From positions 5,441,885 through 5,505,884 of the forward strand of contig PTFA01000028.1 in the NCBI GenBank assembly GCA_003342895.1: a stretch of DNA of 64,000 bases, given 5' to 3'. Position 1 is the stretch's first letter; every line of letters starts with the position of its first letter. Both the position numbers and the translations under genes were made by a program. Under the pieces are notes generated by a model. It saw only the letters and a list, made by a program, of their open reading frames with translations, ran no database searches and was not told the origin of the DNA. The stretch comes from Casuarius casuarius (Eukaryota; Chordata; Aves; Casuariiformes; Casuariidae). Positions 1-29,900 of this stretch are shown one piece after another.

Positions 1-960
1 AAGGTGAATGCCTTTCACAATGAATTATTGCAAAATTACCAAACTCTTTTAATTTGGGGGCTAGGAAAGCACATTAGTGATACTGCTTTATCTTATAATC
101 TGAGGGTTTGTTTGGTTTGGACTGAAAGAAAACTGGAAAAAGCTGAGCTGGATTTTGAACAGCAAATTAGGCAACTGGAAGAACAACGTAAACAGAACAT
201 GTTCAATAACATGTGCCTGGAATCGGATTTAGTTCATTCTATTTATCTTGAATCAATGCACAAACTAAGATAATTAAAGAGAAGTCAGTAAGAGTTTTAC
301 CACTGACTTCAGTGGAGCCAGAATATATATGATGCAAATGGCATTCAAAGAAAATACCATAATGGGGAGAGAATGAGCAACACCAGTAAGACCCATTCTG
401 TGTCCGTAACCCTAGAGCAGCTAGTCACCCAGTATGCCAACAGCGCCTTCTGCTTAGTACGCCTTCAATCCTTCACCCAGAAGTCAGTATCATGTATTAG
501 TTCCCCCTTTACCCCCCTTTACCACTCATTCTCACAGCTTCAGTGACACCATTTTCTGCTTACACCAAACACTTCTTGAAAGCAATGCAATTCAAAATTA
601 TTCATAAAATGAATTGGAAAGTGTTTTGTAAAGCCCAGAACTTTTATAGCTTTAACTTCCTGCACACACAATACCAGGTACCACCCCTTTCTTGCTGCTC
701 TCTGAAGTGTCACTAACATCGTCCTTCAGAAGAAAAGGGGTAGAAGGAAACAAACTGAAAAATAGTGAGAATTATGAGGAAGCTGTAAGAAAGACGGAAC
801 AGCTTGTAATATGTAGGTGCTGGTGATTAGGGCTACTTACAATTACATTTTACATACTGTATGTACAGAAAACACTCCCCAAACCCACAAAATTTTGAAA
901 AGTTCAGACTGCCATTTTAACAAGGTGATGGACGAAAGTTGTAGCAATTAATTTACTCAC
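1..960. other. DMGDH intron 7 (partial)
   Basis: AT-rich sequence between exon 7 and the window edge. A plus-strand 89-codon open frame at 4-273 has a short charged stretch (TERKLEKAELDFEQQIRQL) but no recognised homologue. I see no exon or repeat that I can name. Confidence 0.7.
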
Positions 961-18577
<17,617 letters not shown>

Positions 18578-20125
18578 CTGGGGAAAAATAACAAACAAAA
18601 CAGTTGCACTTTTGTCCATCTTCTTTCTTGCTTGGGAGTCTAAGTGACACAATCAATTTAAATAAATGACACTTTATCTTCTCACCTGATTTAGAACCTA
18701 ACCTGTTCACTCTTACAATCTGCTTTTAAAGTAAATGGTCTTAAAGGGTCATATGTATATACGGTACTAACCAAAAGAACAGAACAAGCTTGCTTCCGCT
18801 CACAACTTTAAATCTTTGCTATTTGCCCAATTTACCCTTATGTGTGAACCCTATTTATCAGCAAGAAACTGTACCCCTGAAATGACACTGCCAACATCTG
18901 GCTTTTCAAAAGTGCTGTAGTATATTGCAACACAAAGAGAAAATCTTTAAAAAATGTCTGTGTCCTGTCTGTTTTGATATGTTCTACTTTGCTAAATCCA
19001 AATATTATGGAAAGCGGTTTTTCTCAATGGCTCACATGTGCTACTATACTATGCTGCAGTTTCACAATCACTTTAAACCAGTATAAGCCAGTACTGCTGC
19101 CATAGGCAGCCCCATTCTACTCCACCTTGTCTGATCTTCTCCTCTACCCTCCCTTCCAGAGGCAGCCAAGTAGCATGCCAGATCAGGAAATTTATCTAAA
19201 TTAAAAACAGCCATTTTTTCATGTGTGAGACAAGATGGGACCTCTTATTGCTGCAGCAATACAGACTACTGTGAAACTGCAGTATCTGTCCCTTCAGGGC
19301 AGTTATTCGATTTAATTTTTAACTTTATCTCCCCACTCCTAGCATACAGCTTTTTGCTGTTTGCCTTTGAAGCCTCTCTGGCAAATGGCTATCTAATGTT
19401 TAACTAGTGTTCCACCTATCCCCCATTCAGAAATCAAAACTATTAATTGTATCTACTATCAATAAAGATCTCATAAAACAGTATGAAATTTTAACTGTAA
19501 ATGCAGGCGGAATATGCATCATGCTTATTCACTATGTGAGAATGAACGAAAAAGAAAATAAACGGGAGCGCAGACCACCACAGATTTCCTGCACGTGATC
19601 CATAACACTTGCATGTGTTCTTTTTTGAGATTACACATTAATTTCTTTCAAGTTAACAGTAAACTGTTTAACAGACAGATGTGAAACTCTTACATAACTC
19701 CTATACCAAGTTTTGCCAGATAAACGCATATCAAGGTCAGGTGTCTCGAAGGTCTTTTTATGCATCTTTTACCTTGCAAATCTGACACTGCCTCACTTTG
19801 ACTTCCAACTTTTTTCACACCTTTTCTTTCAAACCCAGAGGCCTGGCGAGAAACCGAGGGGCGCCTTTTCCGCGAGCTACAACACTCCCCCCGACGCTTT
19901 GCCGCGCCAGTTGAAGCGGCTCCCGCCGTGCTCGCTGACACGACCCAGGGCGCGGCAGAAGGGGCCCCCGTGCAGCCGGTCAGCTCCTCACCGCAGCCGG
20001 GCTCTGGTCTGAGGCCCTGGGGGCCGCGCCGCCTCCCGACGCCGAGAGGCCTTGGGGCCCCTCGGCGGCACCGCGTGCGCACGGCAGAGCCGCGTTACAC
20101 GGGGGAAGGCGCTAACTCCCCTCAC
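18578..20125. other. DMGDH intron 1 (left end firm, right end tentative)
   Basis: Begins at the firm acceptor of exon 2 and runs into the CpG island. The donor side depends on the exon 1 candidate. No repeats were recognised. Confidence 0.5.
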
Positions 20126-20276
20126 CGCCTCCTGCCCCGCCGGGCAAGCTCGCCCCTCCGGGCCCGTGCCCCGGCGCCGCGCTGAAGCCGCTCGGTCGCC
20201 GCGGGCCGTTTCACGGCCAGGGGCGGCGGGGCTCGGCCGGGCGCTGCCCTCAGGCGGAGGCGCCCGCGCGGCGGCC
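20126..20276 (-). CDS. DMGDH: DMGDH exon 1 candidate (3' end of exon; start lost in the gap)
   Basis: Exon 2 begins with the last base of a split codon, so exon 1 must end with two bases of that codon. A GC-rich minus-strand reading frame ending at 20126, followed by gtgagg, meets this requirement and stays open back to the N gap at 20277. Its product is arginine-rich with few acidic residues (for example ATERLQRGAGARARRG), as expected of a mitochondrial targeting peptide. No ATG is visible before the gap, so the start would lie within the Ns. An alternative donor with compatible phase is at about 19990 (gtgaggag). The true exon 1 could also lie wholly inside the gap. This is an inference from phase and composition only. 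Confidence 0.35.
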
Positions 20277-20714
20277 NNNNNNNNNNNNNNNNNNNNNNNN
20301 NNNNNNNNNNNNNNNNNNNNNNNNNNNNNNNNNNNNNNNNNNNNNNNNNNNNNNNNNNNNNNNNNNNNNNNNNNNNNNNNNNNNNNNNNNNNNNNNNNNN
20401 NNNNNNNNNNNNNNNNNNNNNNNNNNNNNNNNNNNNNNNNNNNNNNNNNNNNNNNNNNNNNNNNNNNNNNNNNNNNNNNNNNNNNNNNNNNNNNNNNNNN
20501 NNNNNNNNNNNNNNNNNNNNNNNNNNNNNNNNNNNNNNNNNNNNNNNNNNNNNNNNNNNNNNNNNNNNNNNNNNNNNNNNNNNNNNNNNNNNNNNNNNNN
20601 NNNNNNNNNNNNNNNNNNNNNNNNNNNNNNNNNNNNNNNNNNNNNNNNNNNNNNNNNNNNNNNNNNNNNNNNNNNNNNNNNNNNNNNNNNNNNNNNNNNN
20701 NNNNNNNNNNNNNN
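20277..20714. other. Assembly gap (438 Ns)
   Basis: This is a run of N within the most GC-rich part of the window. It probably hides the DMGDH transcription start and start codon, and upstream promoter elements of both genes. Long open frames translated across it are artefacts. Confidence 0.99.
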
Positions 20715-20800
20715 CAGCCCCGGGCCGTGCGGGGCGGCGGCGGGCGCCCGGCAGCGGGGCCGGCCTGCCCGGGGGTGTCGCCCGCGGCGCTGCGCCACGG

Positions 20801-20810
20801 CCCGCCCCCC
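20801..20810 (-). promoter_or_regulatory. GC box (Sp1/KLF-type)
   Basis: CCCGCCCCCC on the plus strand (GGGGGGCGGG on the minus strand) lies nine bases before the TATA box, a usual core-promoter position. Such motifs are common by chance in this composition. Confidence 0.45.
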
Positions 20811-20818
20811 TCCCGCGG

Positions 20819-20824
20819 TATAAA
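20819..20824 (+). promoter_or_regulatory. BHMT: BHMT TATA box
   Basis: TATAAA sits in otherwise very GC-rich sequence 78 bases upstream of the BHMT ATG. A start site about 30 bases downstream would fall near 20849-20855 (gtagctttcg), giving a 5' UTR of roughly 45 bases. Confidence 0.7.
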
Positions 20825-20896
20825 GGTGCGGGCCGAGGGCGCGGGGTAGCTTTCGCGGCGTGCCGGGCCGTCGGGTAGCGTCCCTGAGCGCGGAAG

Positions 20897-20935
20897 ATGT
20901 TGCCGATCGGGAAGAGCACGAAGCAGGGCAAAAGG
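20897..20935 (+). CDS. BHMT: BHMT exon 1, coding part
   Basis: The ATG at 20897 opens a 13-codon peptide, [13 protein letters not shown], which ends in phase 0 at donor gtaatt. It is short, basic and poorly conserved, like the start of mammalian BHMT (human MPPVGGKKAKK). The ATG has A at -3 but T at +4, so the initiation context is moderate. It lies 78 bases downstream of a TATA box and is the only ATG in this frame before the donor. It joins to GILERL in exon 2. Confidence 0.88.
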
Positions 20936-23900
20936 GTAATTTCCCCCCGTCCCTTTGTAGGCTTCGGGGGGGCCGGCGTGGGGCACGGGCCCGTGAGCGG
21001 GGGAGGCAGCCCCGCGCCCTGCTGGGATGGGGACGGGGACGGGGAGAGCAGCCTCGCGGCGGCCCCGGGCACGGCTCGGCCCGGGGCGGGCCGGGACCCC
21101 GGCGGGCGCTGCGCGGGGCCCGGCGGCGCTGGGCGGCCGTGTCCTGCCCGGGGCTCTGCGGGGACCTGCTGCAGGCGGCACGGCCGCGGGCTGCGCGCCG
21201 CGAGGTCGCAAGCCAGGATCTAGGCGTGTCTGCAGTTAAGGCCATATGGTGAAAAGATAAAGTAAAAACATAGTGATAGCTGTACTTACTCAGCAAAGAG
21301 CCGTTAAAAACATTTGGACACCGTTATCATATATAGCTAGTGCAGACTGAACTTAACGCTGTGACAGTGTTGTCTTTGAAATTTGCTTTCTCTGAACACA
21401 GAGACTGGAGCCACCAAAGTTCAAAAAACATTTTGCTTAATATTGTTTGATGTGCAAACTAAACACTGCTCACAACACATTAAAATTGCAAATGTGCTAT
21501 AAGCCTAAATCCTCACTGGAAGAGATTTCTGGCTCCAGCATCCTGCCAACTCTATTTAAAAGACCTGAATTGTTCTTCTCTTGATTTATATGACTAAATG
21601 TCAGCAGCATTTGTGATATGAGTGTAGTCTCCAATATATGCATGCCCTTTGCACTCCCATTTAGTTAAAGAAGTAAACCAGAATAAAAAGTTATTCGGGT
21701 ATCTGAATATTCTGTTCATTAAGGCAAATGTCTGAACGATGTCTAAATCAAACTCTTTGACTCCAGACCAGCACTGTCGCCCTGTGCCACTGCTTGGAGG
21801 GTCAATAGAATTCTCTATTCCATCTTTCTTTCAGAAAAACAGTATCATCATTAATAGTACACTTCTTACTCAGAAATGTTTATTTGTATGTAACATCTAA
21901 GGCTACAGCGAGAGAGCAGAAGGATGTGGGAAGGACTCTAGAAGTTCTGGGCCTTGCTGGTAGATCAGCTATAAATTAAGGAGGTGGTGAGGTGCTTGTT
22001 CTGCTTTTTATTTTTTGGCACATATCCTTGCCACCTAATTTTAGACACCTAGCAGAAGAGTACAAATGCCCTACGTTCCCCCTACAGGGAATGGACAGAT
22101 GTAAGCATCTCTTGAGGGCTCACTTAAGATCAGAATAGCCATTTTCAGATACATTTTTCCCTCCACTGGTGGAAAGATAGGCCATAGGTAGCTCAAGGAG
22201 ACTTCACTTGCATGGTTCAGTTAGAAGTTGGGTGGGAGGATCTCTTCATATAGTCATCTGCGCTCTTTTCATGGATAGATGTGTGGACTATGTGGTGCAA
22301 CTCCATTCATGGTAGCGAAAGTGAAATAGTAAAAAAATGACTCAAAAAAGCCTTGGTTAGCTTTTTACAGATATTTTTTTCTTGTTATTTAATACCAGAT
22401 ATGAGTACTACTCGGTTACCTGGCAGTACAAATTTGCTCTGGATCAGGCATAAGCACAGTCGTATTTCTACTGAGCAGAATAAAACAATGTTGATGCTGA
22501 ATTTATGCTGGCTATGTGCTTGTTAAACCAGTGGTATTTTATCCAGTATAGATAAAGTTAAAATTGTGTGAAGAGGTGATATAAAGTCTATTAGAAGGTC
22601 TGCTAAGAAGTTATTTCCATTTTGAATGAATCCGAACTAACAAAGTAAGTTTGTATTAAGTATTCTGCGCTATATGGCCATGTCACCTTTGATCTGCTGT
22701 TAGATACCCTGATGCTAGATTTAATTTATCACTATATTGTATATTAATATACCATGTTATATTAAGTCATGGCTTATGTTGCTTCTGTGTGTCAGAAATG
22801 AACATTATTTTAAATTGTAGTTTAAAAATGCTAGGATCGTGAAGGAATACTGCTTTTAAATCCTAGAAGTGATTTGTTAGAAGAAAAATCTGTTAACTGC
22901 AGTGCATTTAAATATAATGTCCGTACATGATGTCAACATGTATATATTACTTAATCTTCAGTTACAAGCAACTGCTGAGCTTCCGAACTGTTACACTTAC
23001 AACTACATCTTCCTAATAGACAGGCACGACTGGGAGATTCACTGCAAATTAGTGAGTTTTGTAGATTGAGTTTTGCCCCAGTCCTGTTGAAATCAAGATA
23101 AAAGCTTGCATACTTTCTCAAAGTCAGACATTAATGAGGTCAGTATTTTGGCAAGTCCACAACGTGCAGTGCAATGTGATGCAGAGATCTGCAAACAACC
23201 ACTTGCCCAAGCTCATACATCTGCACTGTGCAGAGAAGCCCCATAACCTTGCTGCCATGTCAGTGCCTGAGCCAAAAATTGTGACCCTGTCAGCCAGGTT
23301 TTGTAGCCTCAGAGTAGCCTTACGCTGCTATGCTTGGTACAGGAACTGGCATAGTTGGCACAGTGCTCCTTCTTGTTGGAAAGACATGCTCTCATCCTTC
23401 CTAAAGGGCTGTGCTGAGGAGTCATAAATGTTTATCTTTCCTAGATGTATCATCTGAGATGGGTGAATTAATGAAGCAGGAATTATCAAGAAAGATAATT
23501 TATTAAAAGTTGGAGGCTAAATATTAGAAAACTCTTCCAGTCAGTACACAAACGACACTCAACTTTACGTCCGTAAGGCTTTTATTTCCAACTCCCTCCA
23601 AATTTCATTCACTACTACCTAAAGCAGTAAACACTAGTGTGCTATCAGAAGAGATACCTATGGGGGGTAATTTCAGTCTTACCTTTGATATATTCTTTTT
23701 TTCTGTACACACTACCTTTGTTGATGTAATGAGTCTGCATTCATCCACTTTTTAAAGTCAAATGGAATTATGGTTATGATCTAATTGCAGAATTTAGCAC
23801 CCAGAGATGCTCTGTAATAGCAAGGTACTTTGTGGAAAATTTGAGCCAATCAATGAAGCAATGAAAGGAATACAACAGAAATATATTTTAGGTCCAGTCA

Positions 23901-26900
23901 ATATATATTGTTCTTATGTTTAAATTTTACCAAAAAAAAATCACTTTCTTTGCATTAGAGTATATTTCAAGGCAGAAGCAAGGTTAATCATAGGATGCTG
24001 TAACGTTTGTAATTTGGCATCTTAAAATGTTTCTGGGATGTGCAAAACAAGCAGGATTTTCTTTCATTTTATAAGTCTTGGTAAGCAAACCCAGGCTAAT
24101 GAAAATAGCCTGTCAGAACATGAAGGCCAGGATCACAGCATTTTGAGATGTATCCTATTTGCTAGGAAAATGTTACATGTGTACTTTTTATGTCTGTTGT
24201 GCCATCTTGTGTCACAAGCTCCTTGTGCTGAGGCTCCGTCAAGGTGACCTTTGTGGCTAAAGAACAAATGAGCTAATAAATTGGTCAGTAATACTAATAT
24301 TTCATTTTAAAAAGTGTCACATACATTCTACAGGAGAAGTTGGGACTGTCATTTACTTTCATAGGAATGGAACTGGACCATTGACTTCCAGTGTGGGGGA
24401 CTATACATCTGAAATATAATAAAACTTACTAGTGAAGAGTCTGTGTAATATATATGCATATACTAAAGCCTTATGTTCTTGTAAAACAGACCATTTAACA
24501 TTCTTTAAAAGAGAACTTCAAGGAGAAAATGGTTTTTGGTTTTTATGGTAATGTTGTTTTTGGTAGCCTGCAAATATATATGTCGTCTTCTTTGCAAATA
24601 CAGGAGATGAAGAGAAAGACACAGAAAGCCTACAAAGCTGAAGAACTTTAACTTTTTCTCCTGCTTTCTTCAGGGTATTCTAGAACGCTTAGATGCTGGA
24701 GAAATTGTGGTTGGAGATGGAGGATTTGTCATTGCCCTTGAAAAGAGGGGTTATGTAAAAGCTGGGCCTTGGACCCCTGAAGCAGCTGTAGAACACCCAG
24801 AAGCAGGTCAGTTTTGCTGTAGAATGGTCATCTTGTAGTGAAGGTAAATGTATCTGGGTATATAATAAATACATAGGAACTCATAGCGGATTTTTAAATA
24901 ATGTATTGTTTGACAACATAGCATGACACACCCTTAAGAGCCTTAGAATTTATAGACCAAAAGCTCATCTGACCTCATATTCTTCCTCTTAACACTGGCC
25001 AAAATCAGTTGGCCAGGGAAGAATATGAGTAGTGCAAATGTATAGCGATACCTCCCCAGAATGCTCTCCCGTTCTTCAATAATCTGTGGCCAAGGGACTT
25101 TGTGACTCAGGTATGGTATCTTTGCGATATTTGAATTGTTTTTTTCTAACAATATTAGTTACCTTTTTCTGGACCTCTTCAATTCTTGTATCACGTCTCT
25201 TTCTATTTTAATAATATTCAGTGATTTCTCCATCATGAATTTGTCCAGTATGTCCTTGAGCTGATATAAAATTTTATGATTCACAACATCTTGTGATGCT
25301 GGAATTCTACAGTTAACTGTCTGTTTTGCTGTGTTCTGATCATTCCAGGACTTCTATATTGTTATAAACTAATACAGTTTGTTTATTCTTTCAGAAAAGT
25401 AGCAACTTTAAATAAACAATAGAATGGAAGAGGAGTATTTAATGCATCTGGCTCCACTGTGAAAAGGGGAATGATAAACCTCATAAGAACCTAAGAATAG
25501 CAATAAAGCTGCACCAATTGCTGTGGCAAGGGTCTTACCTCATCCTCCTGCCTCTCCCATTTACTGGAGTAATTCTCTACATTGGAGGGGACAAACCAAA
25601 ATCATTTAGTGCCTTATAGAATAAAGATTATAGTGTATAGCATAAATACTGCAATTGCAGATAATAGTATCTATTTCTGTATGCTTTAATACAACAAAGC
25701 ATTTGTCCTAGTAATACTACATACAGTTAATGCCACAAGCCAATTCAGAATATCCTGGAAAAAATGCTTTTTCTTTCTTCTATCTTAAGTGTATGCCCTT
25801 CCAAATTTATCTTTTTCCCCTATACTGGAGGAAGAAGGAAGAGAAGGGGAAGGAGAAAAAGAGAAAGAGATCTTACCAGCCCTATCCCATTGTTTTGTAC
25901 ACTTACCTGTTTATTCACCCTAATCCTTCTGAGCCTTCGGGTGCTTCTTCTTGTGAAGCATGCCTATCTTTGGGTCAGGGACAGTCTTGCATAATGCAGA
26001 GCTCCAGCTAAGTTTTTAAAGGATAATGACCTAGTTTGCCTGGCACCCACCTCCCAAAAATGCATCCCATCACCTCTCTCTCTACACCTATACCCTTTTC
26101 TGCCCCCACAGCAGATTCCTAGCACATCCCATCTTACAAATCATAGCACTTATTCCATGCTCCTTATTACACCTTTGCTTATTCCTTTTGCATCTCAAAA
26201 GCCCTTGATCCTCTCCAAGTCCTCACCCAGAAGTGCAGATCTCAGTCCATGGCGAGTGTAAGGCATGGCCTTACATGGAGCCAGGTTGCCACTTTGAAGC
26301 AGAGGCACCACCATAACCATCCCTATGTCAAGCACTTACCTGCACATGAGAAGGAAGCAGTGATGCGAGATGGGAAGGACTGGTGAGGACAGGATGGCCC
26401 CTCAGTGTAGGGACCCGGCTGGACTGCTAACGCTCAAGGCATATTTTGCTTGTATTTTCCTCTATTGTTCACCAGCATGTTATCCAAGTGTTTCCCAAGT
26501 TACCTGGACTGATGTATCAAAGACCTCAGAAGGCCTCAGAGAATACTCTTTGTCTCAATTTTCTGTATTTGTGAGAGTTTCTGTATAGAAATGCCTTTCC
26601 AGTTATGCAAGGCAAATTCAAATTGTTTGTTTCTAACAATATTAGTTACCTTTTTCTGGACCTCTTTAATTCTTGTATCACATCTGATAAATAGTGCATA
26701 TATTACAAAGCGATTCAATCTAAGAAGGGTCTAGTGGTTACAGGCTAATGCCATTTGACTTATCTGGACAGGATTAACCATTTGCCTTGCTGAGATACTG
26801 CTTTTATTTGAGAGTGCATTCTTGTTCTCAGATGATGCTTCAGAGATACCTAGCTAACATGTGCCTTCAGTAACTTCTTAAATTTTGTTGAGCTAGTTGT

Positions 26901-29900
26901 CTTTTTTGACATATTTTATATGGAGAAAATGTGTAGATGGCTTAAACAAGCTAAATGGACACACAGATTTGTCTTAAATAAGTGATTAGCTGTCATAGGT
27001 TAGAGCCTAGCCATCTAGTAATTGCTACTGATGTGATAATAGCTATTTATAGAACATATTGCTCATGTCTGTAACATGCTTATAACATTTCATAAGCCCT
27101 TTATAGGCTATTTATAAATATACCCTTAACTGGAAATGTATTCATTTCTTTTAGTGCAGTGTGCTGCCTCCCCTCCATTACTGCTCTTTGCTCCTGCATT
27201 CTCAAGGGTCATGTTACTTTGAAGGCAGGTGTGAAGAACAGAAGGAGCAACTGGCTGGGCCAGCTGGTATAAAAGCCACACAACTATGAGCCCTTCTTCA
27301 GTTTGTAAGGAGAGAGGGAAAGGGAGGGAGGTTTTCAGAATGCAGCAAGGAATGCAAAAAAAATGACTGAGTAGAAGGCCACAGGGGAAGTTTTGCAAGA
27401 GTGACAAGTTGAGAAAAGAGATCTAAATACTTGTTTCAAGCAGCATCAGGTATCTTGGCTACTGCTCTGTACTGAGCAATATGTATATGCACTTACTGCC
27501 CCCATCTCCTGTTAGCTTAAGTCCATATCTCTTGTGACATGTCCAGCTTATGGTGGATTGAAATGAAAACTCAGTGTTGTATGTCTGGCTCCTAAGATGC
27601 ATCAAACTGCTAACTGTCTAGCTTCATATGTAGCTGTTTTCCCCATTTCTCAAATGGTGGGGGGGAAAGGCAGCTTAAGTAACATGCTAGAAGTCACATA
27701 GGATGTAAATTACAGAGTGGTTTGGATTTTTTGTTAGTGCTGTGCAGACTGTGTGGACTTGATAGTTTTTACAGCTAGAATAGAGTTACAATTATCTGCC
27801 TGAGATCAAATAAGATTCAGGCTGATACTTATAGGGCCATTCTTTCTCTCTAAATAGGGACATATTCAAGAGTCTGCTGTTCACATACCTGATAGTTTGG
27901 GATAGCAAGTTCCTTATTCATATATGTTACATTACATTTCATTTGCCATCTATGTCACGATCCTTATTCATACAAATCCCAAGCACTTTTCCAGGAATGC
28001 CACAATCATATTTAAAGAGCACTAACTGGGGGTAAATAAATCAGGTTTATTATGGAAATGTCATAGAGTGTTTGTGAAAATATTTGCAGAGTTCTTTTCC
28101 CATTTCCTGACTAGTTTCCATCAATGTTGTTTCACGAGAGAGGATAGAAAAGCATGCTACAAGACATTAGAAATGTACAGAGGGATTCAATAGCCTATTT
28201 AAATGCTGTATGAAAAAAAAAATTGCTCCCTGCACTAGCAATGTTTTTACTCTGCTTAAAGATTGTTAGACTGAAATTTGATCCTGATAGTTCAGGCAGA
28301 TTCCAAGGACTTTTTGAACTGCAGCTCTGCCAGAATCTATGTTCCTGGGTAACTCTTTTTGAGTGCCGGCATAAGAAGCATTGTATTAGATCAGTGTGGT
28401 TACTCAAGGCTGTAATTAGAAATGAAATAATATAGTAGCAGAGAAAAGCAAAGAATGCTGGTCCCTCACTGAAAGCAGACTTGCTCATTGCTCATGCATA
28501 TGCAGATTGACTCAAGCAACTACTGTTTGAGCTTTTCTGGTGTGTAAGGCTGTTTGTTGTAGCTGAAGGCAGTAATTTTATTCTCATGGTGCATTCACGT
28601 TTGCCTAATGACACAGCTTGTCTGTAGACAATGAGGCTTATAAACCAAGACTTCAGGAAAACATCTCCAAATGTCTGCCATAGAAATTGCAGTGTTCTCA
28701 TGTCTGTATCCAATATCTAGGGGATAAATTATTCATGTATTTGCTATAAGCTTTTTTGAGCTTTTTAACTCTGTTTTACATGATCAGCAGTGTCCTAGAA
28801 ATTATAATAATTATTGTTTTGTGGGTATACATAAAATCAATTGACGGTTCCTGTTCTCTTGCTACTATGGCAATTGCAGTGTACTGCTTACAAAGTGACA
28901 AAGTCAGAACTACTTCTAGAGAGCTTGCTCCCAAAGTCCTGATACAGAAAATATGTCCACTAAAACTGGTGCCAGCCAGCCTCTGTAGTAAAATCCTCAT
29001 GGATAACTTTAAGAGAAGAGTTAAGTCAGTGTTGGGATTCACTTTCCTGGAGCAAGCAGTCATCTTTTAATTAAGTATGTTCTTAGCAAAATAGATCTTT
29101 GATCTTGGCTTAGGCTGAGTTGTGTAGAAGGAGGAAATTAGTAGAATAGTGGAGATAATGGAACACTATATTCTTCTCTATAAATATCATCTTGTCACTT
29201 CATTTGTTTCCAAGATTTTTTTTTCTATTTTCCTCATAGTTTAGAAGCTAAGAAGGTATGACTTTTTCTTTCATTTGCTGATCTGCCATCTCTTATTATA
29301 CTTCACTTTGCCAGTTAACTGCTCTCCCTTCCCAAACTATTATGCAGTTCTGTAAAGTGAAATTCGGAGGTCTGAAGGACTGCAGAAAGTAGAAGATAGG
29401 CAAGGTGGCAGACAAAACTGAATTTACTGATGAAGTCATTTTTAGCAGAGAATAAAGAGAAAGTTTTCTACTTAATGTTCTAAGAATGTGAAGAGAGGAA
29501 TTCTGTGTAGCATGTAGTACTGCTCCTACCCATATCATAAATGGCTCTTCCAGTAAATACAATATCACTTATTTTACAGTACTATTACTTTTTTCCTCAA
29601 CAAAAATAAAATAGTATAGGATAAGAGTCAATAAACATTTAATTTTGGGATAACAATAGTAATAACCAATGTTATTGGTAATGTACCAAATGTTTCTTCC
29701 TTGCCTCTTTTAATTCTTTGCAGTTCGTCAACTTCATCGGGAATTCCTCAGAGCTGGGTCAAGTGTTCTGCAGACATTTACCTTTTATGCCAGTGAGGAC
29801 AAACTAGAGAACAGGGGAAATTATGTAGCTGAGAAGATAACTGTGAGTAAAATACTATTTTGATGGAGGTATGAAAGAAGTGGATTCATTTGAAATGGTT

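Larger units (their letters stand above)
19840..21215. promoter_or_regulatory. CpG island, probable shared promoter region of DMGDH and BHMT
   Basis: Base composition changes sharply from the AT-rich surroundings to GC- and CpG-dense sequence at about 19840 and back at about 21215. The island spans the divergent 5' ends of both genes and includes 438 unsequenced bases. It holds BHMT exon 1 with its TATA and GC boxes and the likely DMGDH exon 1. A bidirectional promoter is inferred from the layout, not shown. Confidence 0.75.
24807..29723. other. BHMT intron 2
   Basis: A 4.9-kb intron holding the old CR1-like fragment, both copies of the 65-bp repeat, a polypurine tract (25.83-25.87 kb) and a C/T-rich patch at 26.03-26.23 kb. 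A block at 25.48-25.57 kb (cataagaacctaagaatagc) weakly resembles another CR1 3' end. No exon was seen. Confidence 0.85.

Noticed and set aside
19988..21296. Several long GC-rich open frames (up to about 400 codons) on both strands
   Set aside because: They run across 438 Ns, which contain no stops by definition, and through CpG-island sequence where stops are rare. They overlap each other in several frames. Only the BHMT start and the DMGDH exon 1 candidate fit the spliced genes.
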